Below, one piece after another: positions 8,542 to 16,818 of a DNA stretch of 64,000 bases (within the stretch, counting starts at the first letter, position 1; the number at the start of each line of letters is the position of its first letter). Position numbers and translations under genes: made by a program. Source of the DNA: Rathayibacter sp. VKM Ac-2804 (lineage in GTDB: Bacteria > Actinomycetota > Actinomycetes > Actinomycetales > Microbacteriaceae); contig NZ_CP047420.1 in NCBI RefSeq assembly GCF_009866655.1, positions 806,001 through 870,000 of the forward strand, given 5' to 3'. The notes beneath the pieces were generated by a model. The model had not been told where the DNA came from, made no database searches, and saw only the letters and a list, made by a program, of their open reading frames with translations.

Positions 8542-9261
8542 TCAGACGCCCCAGTTCATGAAGGGCGCGCGCAGGCTCGAGACGGTGACCTCGTCCTCGG
8601 CGATCGCGCCGACCGTGTTGGTCAGCTCGTAGCCCTCGACGGTGCCGACGGGCGTCGTGTCGAAGAGGAAGGTGCCGAGGGCACCGCCGGTCGCGCTGTC
8701 CGGGTGCTCGGCCGCGACGTCGGCGGTGGCGTCGCCCACCGCGACTCCACCCAGCGTGCTGATCGCGACGTCGCCGACCGCGGAGGCGGTCGCCTCGAGC
8801 AGGAAGTCCGGCTCCGGGTAGGTGAGCTCCGGCCCGCCGGCGTCGTAGACGTCGGTGTCCCTGAGGACGAAGCCCGGCCAGCTGTAGGCGCGGCTCCGGT
8901 AGCCCTCGTAGGGGATGTCGTCCGACTCGGTGGGCTCACTGCCGAACGCCTCGGTCAGCGCTGCGACCACCCCTGTGCCGTCGCGGTACTCCCAGGTGCC
9001 CAGCTGGCCGCCCTCGGCGTCGACCAGCGAGAACGAGGTCGGCCCGATCAGCAGGCTCGCGGCGACGGCGGGCGTCGAGGAGGGGGTCGGGCTCGGCGTC
9101 GGCGACGCGGTGACCGTGGCCGTCGCCGTCGCCGTCGCCGTCGCCGTCACCGTTGCGGCCGGCTGCGCGACGGGATCGCCGGCGGGAACGCATCCGCTCA
9201 TTGCGGCGATCACGCCGACGACGAGAGCGGCACGCAGGAGCGTGCGAGACGGGACGAGCAT
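8542..9261 (-). CDS. Lipoprotein of unknown function with a Thr/Ala-Pro/Ser linker
   Basis: 239 aa. Starts MLVPSRTLLRAALVVGVIAA then MSGC, a lipobox with Cys24. Residues about 33-62 are a low-complexity linker made of alternating TA/TV units and then SPTPSPT repeats, encoded by a run of GTC-GCC-like codons at about 9108-9155. The globular part that follows (about residues 70-239) is not recognised. The frame extends upstream of 9261, but the lipobox fixes the start. Convergent with paralogue 4. Confidence 0.72.
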   Translation of the reverse strand: MLVPSRTLLRAALVVGVIAAMSGCVPAGDPVAQPAATVTATATATATATVTASPTPSPTPSSTPAVAASLLIGPTSFSLVDAEGGQLGTWEYRDGTGVVAALTEAFGSEPTESDDIPYEGYRSRAYSWPGFVLRDTDVYDAGGPELTYPEPDFLLEATASAVGDVAISTLGGVAVGDATADVAAEHPDSATGGALGTFLFDTTPVGTVEGYELTNTVGAIAEDEVTVSSLRAPFMNWGV

Positions 9262-9394
9262 GGCGGTGGACCCCCGGGGACGCGGACGACGGGAGCGCGG
9301 ATCGTCCCCCTCGCCCATCCTCCGATGCGACGGACCTCGCCGGGCGCGCGATCCGATAACGATCCGCACCGGAGAGCCCGGACTGCCGGGGAGG

Positions 9395-9664
9395 TCAGGC
9401 GCGGAGGGTGTGCGCCGACTTCTCGAGGTCGCCGACGCGACGGGCCGGCTCGTCCGCGGCGTCCTCCTCGAGCCGCTCGAATTCGACACGCTGGATGCGG
9501 TTCACCGCGACCACGCTGTACTGCCCGTGGCCGCGGACGACGGGCAGGAACTGCCGCGTCTCGAGATCGTGCGCCAGCCTGTGTCGGTCGCCATGGAACG
9601 TGCAGAGGTGCGGCGTCTGCTCGGGGTCGTCGACCAGGTAGAGCACCAGCCGGAGTGCGGGCAT
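9395..9664 (-). CDS. Small conserved hypothetical protein
   Basis: 89 aa. ATG 9664 has a good ribosome binding site (GAGAGGG, 4 nt spacer). The protein looks like a compact beta-rich domain (RLVLYLVDD, FLPVVRGHGQYSVVAVNRIQRVEF) with a charged C-terminal tail. A second open frame on the plus strand covers part of it, but only this one has a ribosome site and a protein-like composition. No function can be given. Confidence 0.55.
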   Translation of the reverse strand: MPALRLVLYLVDDPEQTPHLCTFHGDRHRLAHDLETRQFLPVVRGHGQYSVVAVNRIQRVEFERLEEDAADEPARRVGDLEKSAHTLRA

Positions 9665-9787
9665 CGTTCCCTCTCGCGAGACGTGTGATGGAGCGTGCGC
9701 CCAGCGTGACAGGAGCGGTCACGTCGGCGGGCTCGTTCCCAGCTGCTCGCTGCCCCCCTTCTGCGGGCTCGGACGGCGCCCGGCGTC

Positions 9788-10096
9788 TCAGTCGAGGTCG
9801 AGGCTCCCGAAGTGCACAGCGAGGAAGGCGCCCATCGCCGTCGCGCCGAGCACCGCGGAGAGGCGGTCGCCCCTCGTCCCGTGCCGCGGCAGCGTGGCGA
9901 GCCCCGCGAGGGCGTTGGCCGCACTCCAGACCGCGTTCGCCAGCGGCGACGACAGCCCGCGCCCTGGCGGCGTGGCGAACGGCGAGGGGAACCTCCGCCC
10001 CTGCAGCGCCGCGACGCCGTGCGGCACCGCGTTGATGAGCAGCACCCCGGCGAGGGCGCTCCTGGCGATCCGGCCTGCGCGAACGGTGCTGGTCAC
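9788..10096 (-). CDS. Small membrane protein, unknown function
   Basis: 102 aa. GTG 10096 is set by AGGAGG at 10109-10104 with a 7-nt spacer; the longer frame would run through a family A repeat. Three hydrophobic segments are seen: RSALAGVLLINAVPHGVAAL, ANAVWSAANALAGLATL, and LSAVLGATAMGAFLAVHFG. The signature NAVPHG..AL.GRRFPSPFATPPGRG resembles short actinobacterial membrane proteins of unknown role. A family A hairpin lies just upstream of it. Confidence 0.6.
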   Translation of the reverse strand: MTSTVRAGRIARSALAGVLLINAVPHGVAALQGRRFPSPFATPPGRGLSSPLANAVWSAANALAGLATLPRHGTRGDRLSAVLGATAMGAFLAVHFGSLDLD

Positions 10097-10146
10097 GACG
10101 ACTCCTCCTTCAGACGGGGATCCACGAAGCCTCCCCTGCTCCCCTC

Positions 10147-10207
10147 CGCGAGATGCCACTTGTGCACGCGACACGCCGAGGGAAGCGTGCACAGGTGGCA
10201 TCTCGCG
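10147..10207 (-). repeat. Family A intergenic hairpin, copy 2
   Basis: 61 bp: arms 10147-10169 and 10185-10207 with one mismatch (ACAGGTGG in the right arm), 15-bp loop 10170-10184. It begins 22 bp after the stop of the ABC ATPase gene on the minus strand, and its loop reads in the direction of that gene. Confidence 0.88.
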
Positions 10208-10229
10208 GAAGGGCGGGAGGGAGGGGGCG

Positions 10230-11027
10230 TCAGGCCGGCGCGTGCACGAGCTCCGAGATGCGGCGCTTGCACTCGTTGAACTCCGGCGCCGTCACGTCGC
10301 GCTCGCCGGGCAGGTCGACCGTCACGATCTCGCTGATGTGGCCGGGGACGCCGTGGGAGGCGCCGCCCGTCATCACGACGACGCGGTCGGCGAGGTAGAC
10401 CGCCTCCTCGATCGAGTGCGTCACGAAGAGCACGGTCGTGCCCGTCTCGCGGTGGATCCGCTTGAGCTCGACCTGCAGATCGGAGCGGGTCAGTGCGTCG
10501 AGCGCACCGAACGGCTCGTCCATCAGCAGCACCGACGGCTCGTTCGCGAGCACCCGCGCGATGGCGACGCGCTGCTGCATGCCGCCGGACAGCTCGCCCG
10601 GGTAGCGGTCGGCGAAGCGGGTGAGCCCCACCGCCTCGATGAAGCGGTCGGTCACCTCCGCCGCGGCCGCCTTCGGCAGCTTCTTGCGCCGCGGGCCGTA
10701 CGCCACGTTCTCGCGCACGCTCAGCCAGGGGAAGAGCCCGTAGTCCTGGAAGACGACGCCGCGATCCGGGCCGGGCGCCGACACGGCCCGGCCGCCGACC
10801 TCGACGACGCCCTCCGTCGCCTCCTCGAATCCGGCGAGGATGCGCAGCAGCGTCGACTTGCCGCAGCCGCTCGCGCCGACCACGGCGACGAACTCGCCCG
10901 AGCGGATGTCGAGCGAGACGTCGGCCATGGCGAGCACGCCGCCGCCGGCGGTGTCGTAGCGCTTCACCAGGTCGAGGACGTGGACGTCCGCGGTGCGGGC
11001 GGGGGCGGTGGCGGGGGAGAGCGTCAT
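10230..11027 (-). CDS. ABC transporter ATP-binding protein (nitrate/sulfonate/taurine class)
   Basis: 265 aa. Walker A GASGCGKST at residues 51-59, Q-loop FQDYGLFPWLS, signature LSGGMQQR about residue 155, Walker B VLLMDEP, and switch His in FVTHS. The FQDYGLFPWLSVRENV stretch is typical of the SsuB/TauB/NrtD group. It powers the permease encoded 7 bp upstream and works with the binding protein before that; all three lie in one minus-strand unit. The imported solute is not identifiable from the ATPase. Confidence 0.9.
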   Translation of the reverse strand: MTLSPATAPARTADVHVLDLVKRYDTAGGGVLAMADVSLDIRSGEFVAVVGASGCGKSTLLRILAGFEEATEGVVEVGGRAVSAPGPDRGVVFQDYGLFPWLSVRENVAYGPRRKKLPKAAAAEVTDRFIEAVGLTRFADRYPGELSGGMQQRVAIARVLANEPSVLLMDEPFGALDALTRSDLQVELKRIHRETGTTVLFVTHSIEEAVYLADRVVVMTGGASHGVPGHISEIVTVDLPGERDVTAPEFNECKRRISELVHAPA

Positions 11028-11034
11028 CGGGTCC

Positions 11035-11916
11035 TCACTTGACGAGCGGCCGGCGGCCGAAGAGCACGCGGAACAGGAGCAGGAGCAGCCGGTCGGAGGC
11101 GAAGCCCGCGATCGCGATGCAGATCATGCCGACCACGATCAGGTCGGTGCGCACCACGTCGCGCGCCAGGAAGATCGTCGAGCCGAGGCCCGTGCTCACC
11201 CCCGTCGTCTCGCTGAGCACCAGCACGACCCAGGCGAGGCCGAGGCCGATGCGCATGCCGTTGACGATCGCGGCGGCGGAGGCGGGCAGCACGACCCGCA
11301 CGAGCACGCCTCCTCGCGACGTGCCGAGCATCCGCGCCGCCTCGATCAGCCGCGGCGGCACCTGGCGGGCGCCGCTGATCGTGCCGAGCACGATCGGGAA
11401 GAACGCCGACAGCGTGATCAGGAAGATCGACGCCTGATCGCCGTAGCCGATCAGCAGCGCCACCAGCGGCACCCAGGCCGTGGCCGGCACCGGTCGGAAC
11501 AGGTTGATGAACGGATCGAACACCGAGTTGATCGCGTAGTAGCGGCCCATCAGCACGCCGAGCGGCACCGCGATCACCGTGGCGAGGGCGAAGCCGCCGA
11601 AGACGCGGCCGGCGCTCGCCGCCAGGTCGGTCCAGAGCAGTCCGCTGAACGCGTCGTTCCGCAGCCCCGCGACGGCGTAGTCGATCAGCGAGACCAGCAC
11701 GTCGCCCGGGTAGGGCAGGAACGCCATCCGGATGCCGAACGGCAGCTCCCACTCGCCCGCCCGCCCGAACTGCCAGAGCAGCAGGAACAGGATCGGGACC
11801 GGCAGGCCGAGCAGGAAGGTCGTCCAGCCGCTGCGGCCGGGGCGGCGCCGGCGCCGCACCGTCGACAGCCGCTCGGTGGCGGTCGCCGCCTCGGCGGGGC
11901 GGGTCGTGGTGGTCAT
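11035..11916 (-). CDS. ABC transporter permease (SsuC/TauC type)
   Basis: 293 aa with a cytoplasmic Arg-rich N-terminus and about six membrane segments. The EAA loop that docks the ATPase is visible as EAARMLGTSRGGVLVRVVLP. ATG 11916 lies 11 bp after the binding protein stop and gives the usual family length. Integral membrane partner of the ATPase downstream. Frames upstream of the ATG are shadows of the binding protein gene. Confidence 0.88.
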   Translation of the reverse strand: MTTTTRPAEAATATERLSTVRRRRRPGRSGWTTFLLGLPVPILFLLLWQFGRAGEWELPFGIRMAFLPYPGDVLVSLIDYAVAGLRNDAFSGLLWTDLAASAGRVFGGFALATVIAVPLGVLMGRYYAINSVFDPFINLFRPVPATAWVPLVALLIGYGDQASIFLITLSAFFPIVLGTISGARQVPPRLIEAARMLGTSRGGVLVRVVLPASAAAIVNGMRIGLGLAWVVLVLSETTGVSTGLGSTIFLARDVVRTDLIVVGMICIAIAGFASDRLLLLLFRVLFGRRPLVK

Positions 11917-11927
11917 CGGCCGACCGC

Positions 11928-12911
11928 TCAGGCCGCCGGCGCGAACGTCGTGTCGACGACGTCCTCGATCGCGGGCGCCTCGTCGATGAAGCCGAGCTCC
12001 TGCATCTGCGTCGCGAGCGCGCCGAGCTGGCCCTGGTACTCCTCGCTGACGTCGGAGCGGAGCCAGAAGTTCTCCAGCGCCGACTCCAGCACCTCCTGAT
12101 CGCCGCCGAACTCGGCGATCATGTCGGGCAGCCACTCGTCGACGCTGTCGGCCATGTACTCGGTCGTCGCGGCGTGGGTGTCGACGACCTTCTGCACGAC
12201 CTCCGGCTGCTCCTCGATCATCGCGCCGGTGGTGACCAGGCCGATGTTGACCCGGCCGATCGGCGTCGCGTACGGGTCGGCGATCTCGGTGCCGCCGGCC
12301 GCCTCGGCGATCGAGACGCCGATCTCCACGCCGAAGAAGGCGTCGATCGAGCCGCTGGTGAACGCGGACGCCATCTCGGGCACGGGGATCGTGATCAGCT
12401 CGAGGTCGTCGTCGGTGAGCTCGGCCTGGTCGAGGTAGTAGCGGAGCGCCACCTCCTGGGCGCTGCCCTGGATGTAGCCGACCTTCTTGCCGGCCAGGTC
12501 CTCGACGGAGGAGATGCCCTCGCCGCCGAGGAAGCCCGAGCCGCCGTCCGCGGCGGACGCGACGATCTTCAGGTCCCGGTCCTGCGCGATCGAGGCGATG
12601 GTCGGGGTGACGCCCGAGATCGCGAAGTCGATCGTCCCGGCGACCAGGGCGTCGCTGAGCGCGGGCGTGGTGTCGAGGGTGATCACCTCGAACTCGACCC
12701 CCTCCTCGGCGAACTGCTCGTAGAGGAACGGCTGGTAGAAGTGCGGCTGGCCGCGCAGGGTGCCGACGGTGACGGTGACGGTGTCGCCGCCCTCTCCTGA
12801 GCCGGCGTCGCTCGCTCCGGAGCACGCGACGAGCGAGAGGGAAGCGGCGAGCGCGGCGCCGAGGGCGAGGGCGCGGCGGACGGTGCGGGTGGACGGCCGG
12901 GACAGGGGCAT
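11928..12911 (-). CDS. ABC transporter substrate-binding lipoprotein (NMT1/SsuA-like)
   Basis: 327 aa. Signal peptide with lipobox LVAC (Cys30), then a two-lobed periplasmic-type binding fold: VTVGTLRGQPHFYQPF, TLDTTPALSDALVAGTIDFAIS, and LAGKKVGYIQGSAQEV are the family's hinge and ligand motifs. Starts at ATG 12911 with GGAG 6 nt upstream. First gene of the importer, downstream of the GMC oxidoreductase with a family A hairpin between. Known relatives bind sulfonates, taurine, nitrate or aromatic acids; which applies here is open. Confidence 0.88.
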   Translation of the reverse strand: MPLSRPSTRTVRRALALGAALAASLSLVACSGASDAGSGEGGDTVTVTVGTLRGQPHFYQPFLYEQFAEEGVEFEVITLDTTPALSDALVAGTIDFAISGVTPTIASIAQDRDLKIVASAADGGSGFLGGEGISSVEDLAGKKVGYIQGSAQEVALRYYLDQAELTDDDLELITIPVPEMASAFTSGSIDAFFGVEIGVSIAEAAGGTEIADPYATPIGRVNIGLVTTGAMIEEQPEVVQKVVDTHAATTEYMADSVDEWLPDMIAEFGGDQEVLESALENFWLRSDVSEEYQGQLGALATQMQELGFIDEAPAIEDVVDTTFAPAA

Positions 12912-13010
12912 GCGGGCTCCATCGGTGAGGGGTGTGCTCCCACTCAACCGCCCCCAGATGCTGTGCGATTTCTGAGGGGTTTCCGATGTGTTAAGTCCCT
13001 CGATCCCCTC

Positions 13011-13071
13011 CGCGAGATGCCACTTGTGAGCGCGACACGCCGACAGAAGCGTGCACAAGTGGCATCTCGCG
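13011..13071 (-). repeat. Family A intergenic hairpin, copy 3
   Basis: 61 bp: arms 13011-13033 and 13049-13071, loop 13034-13048 (GACACGCCGACAGAA). One change in the left arm (GAGCGC for CACGC-type end). It starts 7 bp after the GMC oxidoreductase stop and separates that gene from the ABC importer genes, so it may attenuate or stop read-through between the two halves of the cluster. Confidence 0.88.
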
Positions 13072-13078
13072 GAACGGC

Positions 13079-14623
13079 CTACGCCGCGAGGAAGCGGTCC
13101 GCCGTGCGGAGCGCGAGCGCGACCGTCAGCAGCGCCGGGTTGGCGATGACCGCGCTCGGGAAGACCGAGTTGTCGCAGACGAACAGGTTCGGCACGTCGA
13201 AGCTGCGCCCGTCGCCGTCCACGACCGCGTCGCCCGGGTCGGTGCCCATCCGGCAGGTGCCGAGCGTGTGCGCCGTCCGCGCGATGACCCGGGTGCTCCG
13301 GGCGCCCGCCGCCTCGACGATCGCGGTCATCGTCCGGATCGCGTGCCGGTCGATCGCCTCCTCGTTCGAGCCCGGCGAGAAGCTGATGCGCGCCTTCGGC
13401 ACCCCGTGCTCGTCGAGCTCGTCGGTCAGCACGAGCCGGTTGTCGTCCGACGGGAGGCACTCGGCGTTGATGCCGACGCCCGCCAGGAAGCGGTAGTCGT
13501 CCAGCGCCGCCATCAGCGACGGCCCCCACAGCCCGGCGCCGCGGACGAACGAGGTCGCCTGGGTGAGCGGCATCGTGCCGAGGCTCTGGATCAGGTACCC
13601 GCCGGCGAAGTCCGCGTCGGCCGGTCGCACGGTGTCCTCGGTGATGACGGAGGAGGGGTAGCCGCGGTAGCCGCGCATCTCCTCGTCGAAGGTGCCCCAG
13701 ACCTGCGTCGCGCCGTGCGCCAGGAAGTTGCGGCCGACCAGCCCGCTGCTGTTCGCGACGCCGGTGTGCAGGAGCAGTCGCGGCGTCTCGACCCCGCCCG
13801 CGCAGAGGAAGAGGGCGGAGCAGCGCTGCCGGTGCTCGACCCCGTCGGCGGTGTAGAGGACGGCGCTGACCTTCCCGGCCGCGTCGAGCTCGATGCCGTG
13901 CACGAAGGACTCGGCGCGGATCTCCGCCCCGTCGCGCACCGCGAGCGGCAGGTAGGACGTGTCCATGCTGCCTTTGGAGCCGGTGCGGCAGCCCTGGTGG
14001 CACTGGCCGCAGTTGCGGCAGGAGGCGCGCTCGCCGTGCGCCTCCTGGTCCCGCCCGGCGCTGAGGACGGCGGCGGGGGCGTCGGTGGCGCGGATCCCGA
14101 GGGCCGCGCAGCCGCGCAGCATCATGTCGGCCGAGGCGTTGCGGTCGACCGGCGCCTGCAGGTAGCGGCGCGAGGGGTCCCACGGGTAATCGGCCGGCCC
14201 GGAGACGCCGATGGTCGCCTCTGCGCGCTCCAGGTACGGGACCAGCTCGGCATGCGTGAGCGGCCAGTCGCGGCCGAGTCCGGACTCGGTGCGCAGCAGC
14301 AGGTCGCGCGGGTCCGGGCGCGGGGTGAACGCGCCCCAGTGCAGCGTGGAGCCGCCGACGCCGCGGCCGCTGTTGTTCGGGCCGAAGGCGGTGGGGGTGC
14401 TGCCACCGCTGAGGCGCTCCTCCATCCAGTTGATCTCGGTCGCCGCGGTCTCGTCGGCCGTGAAGGTCAGCGGATCGAAGTGCGGCCCGGCCTCCAGCGC
14501 GACGACCCGGAGGCCCCGCGCGGCGAGGGTCGCCAGGATCGGGGCGCCGCCGGCGCCGGTGCCGATCACGACGGCGTCGACGACCTCGTCGGGGGAGTAG
14601 CGGCGCATGCCGGTGGTGTTCAT
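13079..14623 (-). CDS. GMC-family FAD oxidoreductase with a four-Cys cluster motif
   Basis: 514 aa. FAD-binding GTGAGG at residues 21-26, GVGGSTLHWGAF near 90, and the C-terminal HTLGTCRMGTDP and NPALLTVALALR blocks of GMC enzymes. A tight group C202-x2-C205-x2-C208-x3-C212 lies in the insert region, as in gluconate-2-dehydrogenase-type large subunits, and may hold an iron-sulfur cluster. The ATG overlaps the stop of the upstream fusion gene (ATGA), so the two are translationally coupled and probably form a two-subunit dehydrogenase acting on an alcohol or sugar. Substrate unknown. Confidence 0.87.
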   Translation of the reverse strand: MNTTGMRRYSPDEVVDAVVIGTGAGGAPILATLAARGLRVVALEAGPHFDPLTFTADETAATEINWMEERLSGGSTPTAFGPNNSGRGVGGSTLHWGAFTPRPDPRDLLLRTESGLGRDWPLTHAELVPYLERAEATIGVSGPADYPWDPSRRYLQAPVDRNASADMMLRGCAALGIRATDAPAAVLSAGRDQEAHGERASCRNCGQCHQGCRTGSKGSMDTSYLPLAVRDGAEIRAESFVHGIELDAAGKVSAVLYTADGVEHRQRCSALFLCAGGVETPRLLLHTGVANSSGLVGRNFLAHGATQVWGTFDEEMRGYRGYPSSVITEDTVRPADADFAGGYLIQSLGTMPLTQATSFVRGAGLWGPSLMAALDDYRFLAGVGINAECLPSDDNRLVLTDELDEHGVPKARISFSPGSNEEAIDRHAIRTMTAIVEAAGARSTRVIARTAHTLGTCRMGTDPGDAVVDGDGRSFDVPNLFVCDNSVFPSAVIANPALLTVALALRTADRFLAA

Positions 14624-16008
14624 CGGGGGTTCCTCGTGCTCGGCTGCAGGGTGGTGGGCTCCCAGGTGTCGTGCTCGCCGGCGGCGAGGGCGGTGAAGCC
14701 CAGGAGCGGCAGGACGTCGCCGCCGGTCGCGTAGCCGTCGAAGCCGATGCGGGCGAGGCTCGCGGGGTGCGCGAGCCACTGGCGGACCAGGTCGTTGCGG
14801 CAGTCCTCGAACCAGGCCTTCGCCTGCTCGGCGCTGAAGGCACCGAGCTGCTCGGTGCCCAGCGCGTCGAGCCGCGCGTCCTGCTCCTCAGGGGAGAGGC
14901 CGTCGAATCCGGCGAGCGCGTCCAGACCGAGGCGGTAGGCCTCGGGATCGGTCGGCAGGTCGGCGTTGCGCCAGCCGTCGCCGCGCCCGGCCGCGAGCTG
15001 AGCGTCGACGCGGGCGGCCAGGTCGATCCGGCCCGGGACGGCGCTGTCGCCGCTGTCCTGCGGGACCACCCGGTCCGCGAGGGCGCGCAGCGTCGTCAGC
15101 TGCGCGGGGGTGAGCGCCGCGGGCGCGTAGCCCGGGTCGTCGGCGAGCAGGCGCTCGGCGAAGAGTGCGCGGATCCGCGCGGTGGTGCGGCTGGAGCGGA
15201 TCGTCTCCGCGACGTCGGCGGGCACGGCCGGTCCGGTGCCGGCCGCGTCGCTCCAGAAGGCGCGGATCGCCGCGGCGACCTCGACGGGCCGCTCGATCGG
15301 CAGCAGGTGGCCGGCGCCGGGCAGCTCGAGGAGGCGGGCGCGCGGGTAGGTCCGCGCGTTGGTCGCGCGCTGGCCGTCGGCCCCGAGGTCGCCGTCCTCG
15401 CCGCCCGCGATCAGCAGCGCGGGCAGGGCGTGGAGCGCCTCGGCGGCGCCCGTGCGGTCCTCGCGGCTGCCGGTCTCCAGCCAGTCGCGCCAGGCGGCGG
15501 GGGAGGAGCGGAGCAGGTCGGCGAGCGCCCGCCGATCCTCCGCGGCGGGCAGGGCACCGCCGATGTTCTGCTCGAGGAAGGTGCGCGCGTGCTCCTCGTC
15601 GAGGGGGCCGTCGGCGACCCAGCCGAGCATCTCGCTCCGCTTCTCCTCGGGCATCGGCTCGGGCGAGAGCGGCGAGCCGGCCAGCAGCACGACCCCGGCC
15701 AGCCCGAAGAGACCGGAGCGCCCGGACAGCGTGCGCGCGGCGACGAGCGAGGCCACCTTGCCGCCCATGCTGTGCCCGGCGAGCAGCCAGCGCGAGGCGC
15801 CGTGCTCGCGGATCGCGCGGATCACCGCGGTCGTCATCGCGTCGAGGGAGGTGTCGGCGGCGTCGCGCGCGTCGCCGAAGCCGGGCAGATCGATCGCGAT
15901 CACGTCCGCCTCGCCGGCGAGCTCGCGGGAGAGCGGTTCGAAGAGGCGGCCGCTGAGGCCGAGCCCGTGCAGGGCGAAGATCGTCGGCCGGCTCGCGGTC
16001 GTGGGCAT
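14620..16008 (-). CDS. Fusion: alpha/beta-hydrolase plus gluconate 2-dehydrogenase subunit 3-like domain
   Basis: 462 aa. Residues 1-250 are an alpha/beta hydrolase: oxyanion HGLGLSG, nucleophile S80 in GHSMGG, acid near D205, His234 in GAGHLLP. Residues about 260-462 resemble gluconate 2-dehydrogenase subunit 3 (LRALADRVVPQDSGD, then helical repeats and FEDCRNDLVRQWLAHP...GFDGYA), the small helper subunit of GMC dehydrogenases. Stop overlaps the GMC start. The continuous frame with no break, and coupling to a GMC gene, suggest a real fusion that hydrolyses a substrate and docks the oxidase. ATG 16008 begins directly at the hydrolase fold. Confidence 0.82.
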   Translation of the reverse strand: MPTTASRPTIFALHGLGLSGRLFEPLSRELAGEADVIAIDLPGFGDARDAADTSLDAMTTAVIRAIREHGASRWLLAGHSMGGKVASLVAARTLSGRSGLFGLAGVVLLAGSPLSPEPMPEEKRSEMLGWVADGPLDEEHARTFLEQNIGGALPAAEDRRALADLLRSSPAAWRDWLETGSREDRTGAAEALHALPALLIAGGEDGDLGADGQRATNARTYPRARLLELPGAGHLLPIERPVEVAAAIRAFWSDAAGTGPAVPADVAETIRSSRTTARIRALFAERLLADDPGYAPAALTPAQLTTLRALADRVVPQDSGDSAVPGRIDLAARVDAQLAAGRGDGWRNADLPTDPEAYRLGLDALAGFDGLSPEEQDARLDALGTEQLGAFSAEQAKAWFEDCRNDLVRQWLAHPASLARIGFDGYATGGDVLPLLGFTALAAGEHDTWEPTTLQPSTRNPR

Positions 16009-16143
16009 GCAGGTCCTGTCGCATCGGGGGGAGGCGCCCGAGCGGCTGCTTCCGACCTCCATGCGACCACAGCGCGCAGACGCGCGTTGCCACTTGCGGG
16101 AGACCCGCGTTCGTGCCACTGCTCGACGCGACCGGCGCTCGTC

Positions 16144-16173
16144 TGTATACACGATTGTTGATATCATGTGCGC
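16144..16173 (+). promoter_or_regulatory. Promoter and possible operator of the HTH-MNT gene
   Basis: An AT-rich island in GC-rich sequence. TATCAT at 16162-16167 sits 6 nt before ATG 16174, which suggests a leaderless transcript. A perfect palindrome TGTATACA at 16144-16151 lies just upstream and could be the site for the HTH domain of the encoded protein. Autoregulation is inference. Confidence 0.4.
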
Positions 16174-16689
16174 ATGCGCACGGAGACCGGAGACCTGCTG
16201 ATCGGAGCACGATCGCGAGCCGGGCTGCGCCAGAGCGAGGTGGCGGATCGCGCCGGAGTCGCCCAGAGCATGGTCAGCGCCTACGAGACGGGCCTGCGCG
16301 AGCCGACCCTCCCGACATTGCGCCGTCTCCTCTCGGCTATCGGTTTCAGCGTCGACCTGGTGCTCGAGCCCCGCGCCACGCCGGCCGCGGCGCTCTCGGG
16401 CCCGATCGGGCGGCGGGTGCTGGACCACCGTGCCGAGCTCCGTCGCGCGCTGCGCCGTCGCGGCATCGTCGACGCGAAGATCTTCGGATCCGCGGCTCGG
16501 GGAGACGACCGCCCTGACAGCGACCTCGATCTCCTGGTGTCGGTTCCGGCCGGTCTCGGCGTCCTCGCCCTGGCCGGCCTCGAGCGCGAGCTCGGGGAGA
16601 TCCTCGGCGCTCCGGTCGACCTCATCCCTGAGGAGGGCCTCAAGGAGCACGTGCGCCGCGCCGTCGAGCTGGACCTGCTGCCGTTGTGA
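16174..16689 (+). CDS. XRE-type HTH fused to a minimal nucleotidyltransferase (MNT) domain
   Basis: 171 aa. N-terminal HTH of the XRE type (about residues 7-60: LRQSEVADRAGVAQSMVSAYETG), then a nucleotidyltransferase domain with IFGSAARGDDRPDSDLDLLV, the GS-x9-DxD metal and nucleotide site of MNT proteins. In MNT/HEPN toxin-antitoxin pairs the MNT protein AMPylates and silences a HEPN toxin; here no HEPN gene follows, only a 39-codon ORF overlapping by GTGA. An in-frame GTG at 16168 is an alternative start; ATG 16174 fits the -10 spacing better. Confidence 0.8.
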   Translation: MRTETGDLLIGARSRAGLRQSEVADRAGVAQSMVSAYETGLREPTLPTLRRLLSAIGFSVDLVLEPRATPAAALSGPIGRRVLDHRAELRRALRRRGIVDAKIFGSAARGDDRPDSDLDLLVSVPAGLGVLALAGLERELGEILGAPVDLIPEEGLKEHVRRAVELDLLPL

Positions 16690-16805
16690 GCAGGGAACCG
16701 CACCACCGGCTGGACGACGCCATCCTTCAGGCGACGGTGGCCACGGAGCTCCCCGCGCTCGAGGCCGCGGTCCAGCGTCTGCGCGAGCGCGCATCCGAGG
16801 ACTGA
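16686..16805 (+). CDS. 39-aa protein overlapping the HTH-MNT gene
   Basis: A short frame whose GTG overlaps the HTH-MNT stop (GTGA), a coupling typical of two-gene toxin-antitoxin units. The product starts VSREPHHRLDDAILQA and ends RLRERASED, a likely amphipathic helix pair with no catalytic motif. It could be a small partner, or the remnant of a longer second gene. The next gene is on the opposite strand, so nothing else belongs to this unit. Too short to classify. Confidence 0.5.
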   Translation: MSREPHHRLDDAILQATVATELPALEAAVQRLRERASED

Positions 16806-16818
16806 CGACTCCCCGCGC

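Noticed and set aside
9108..9155. Simple repeat as a phase-variable tract
   Set aside because: The unit is 6 bp and stays in frame as an Ala/Val/Thr linker, so length change would not switch the gene off.
12912..14843. Extension of the substrate-binding protein frame upstream of 12911
   Set aside because: The lipobox signal peptide starts at 12911; the upstream part is a shadow of the GMC gene and runs through a family A repeat.
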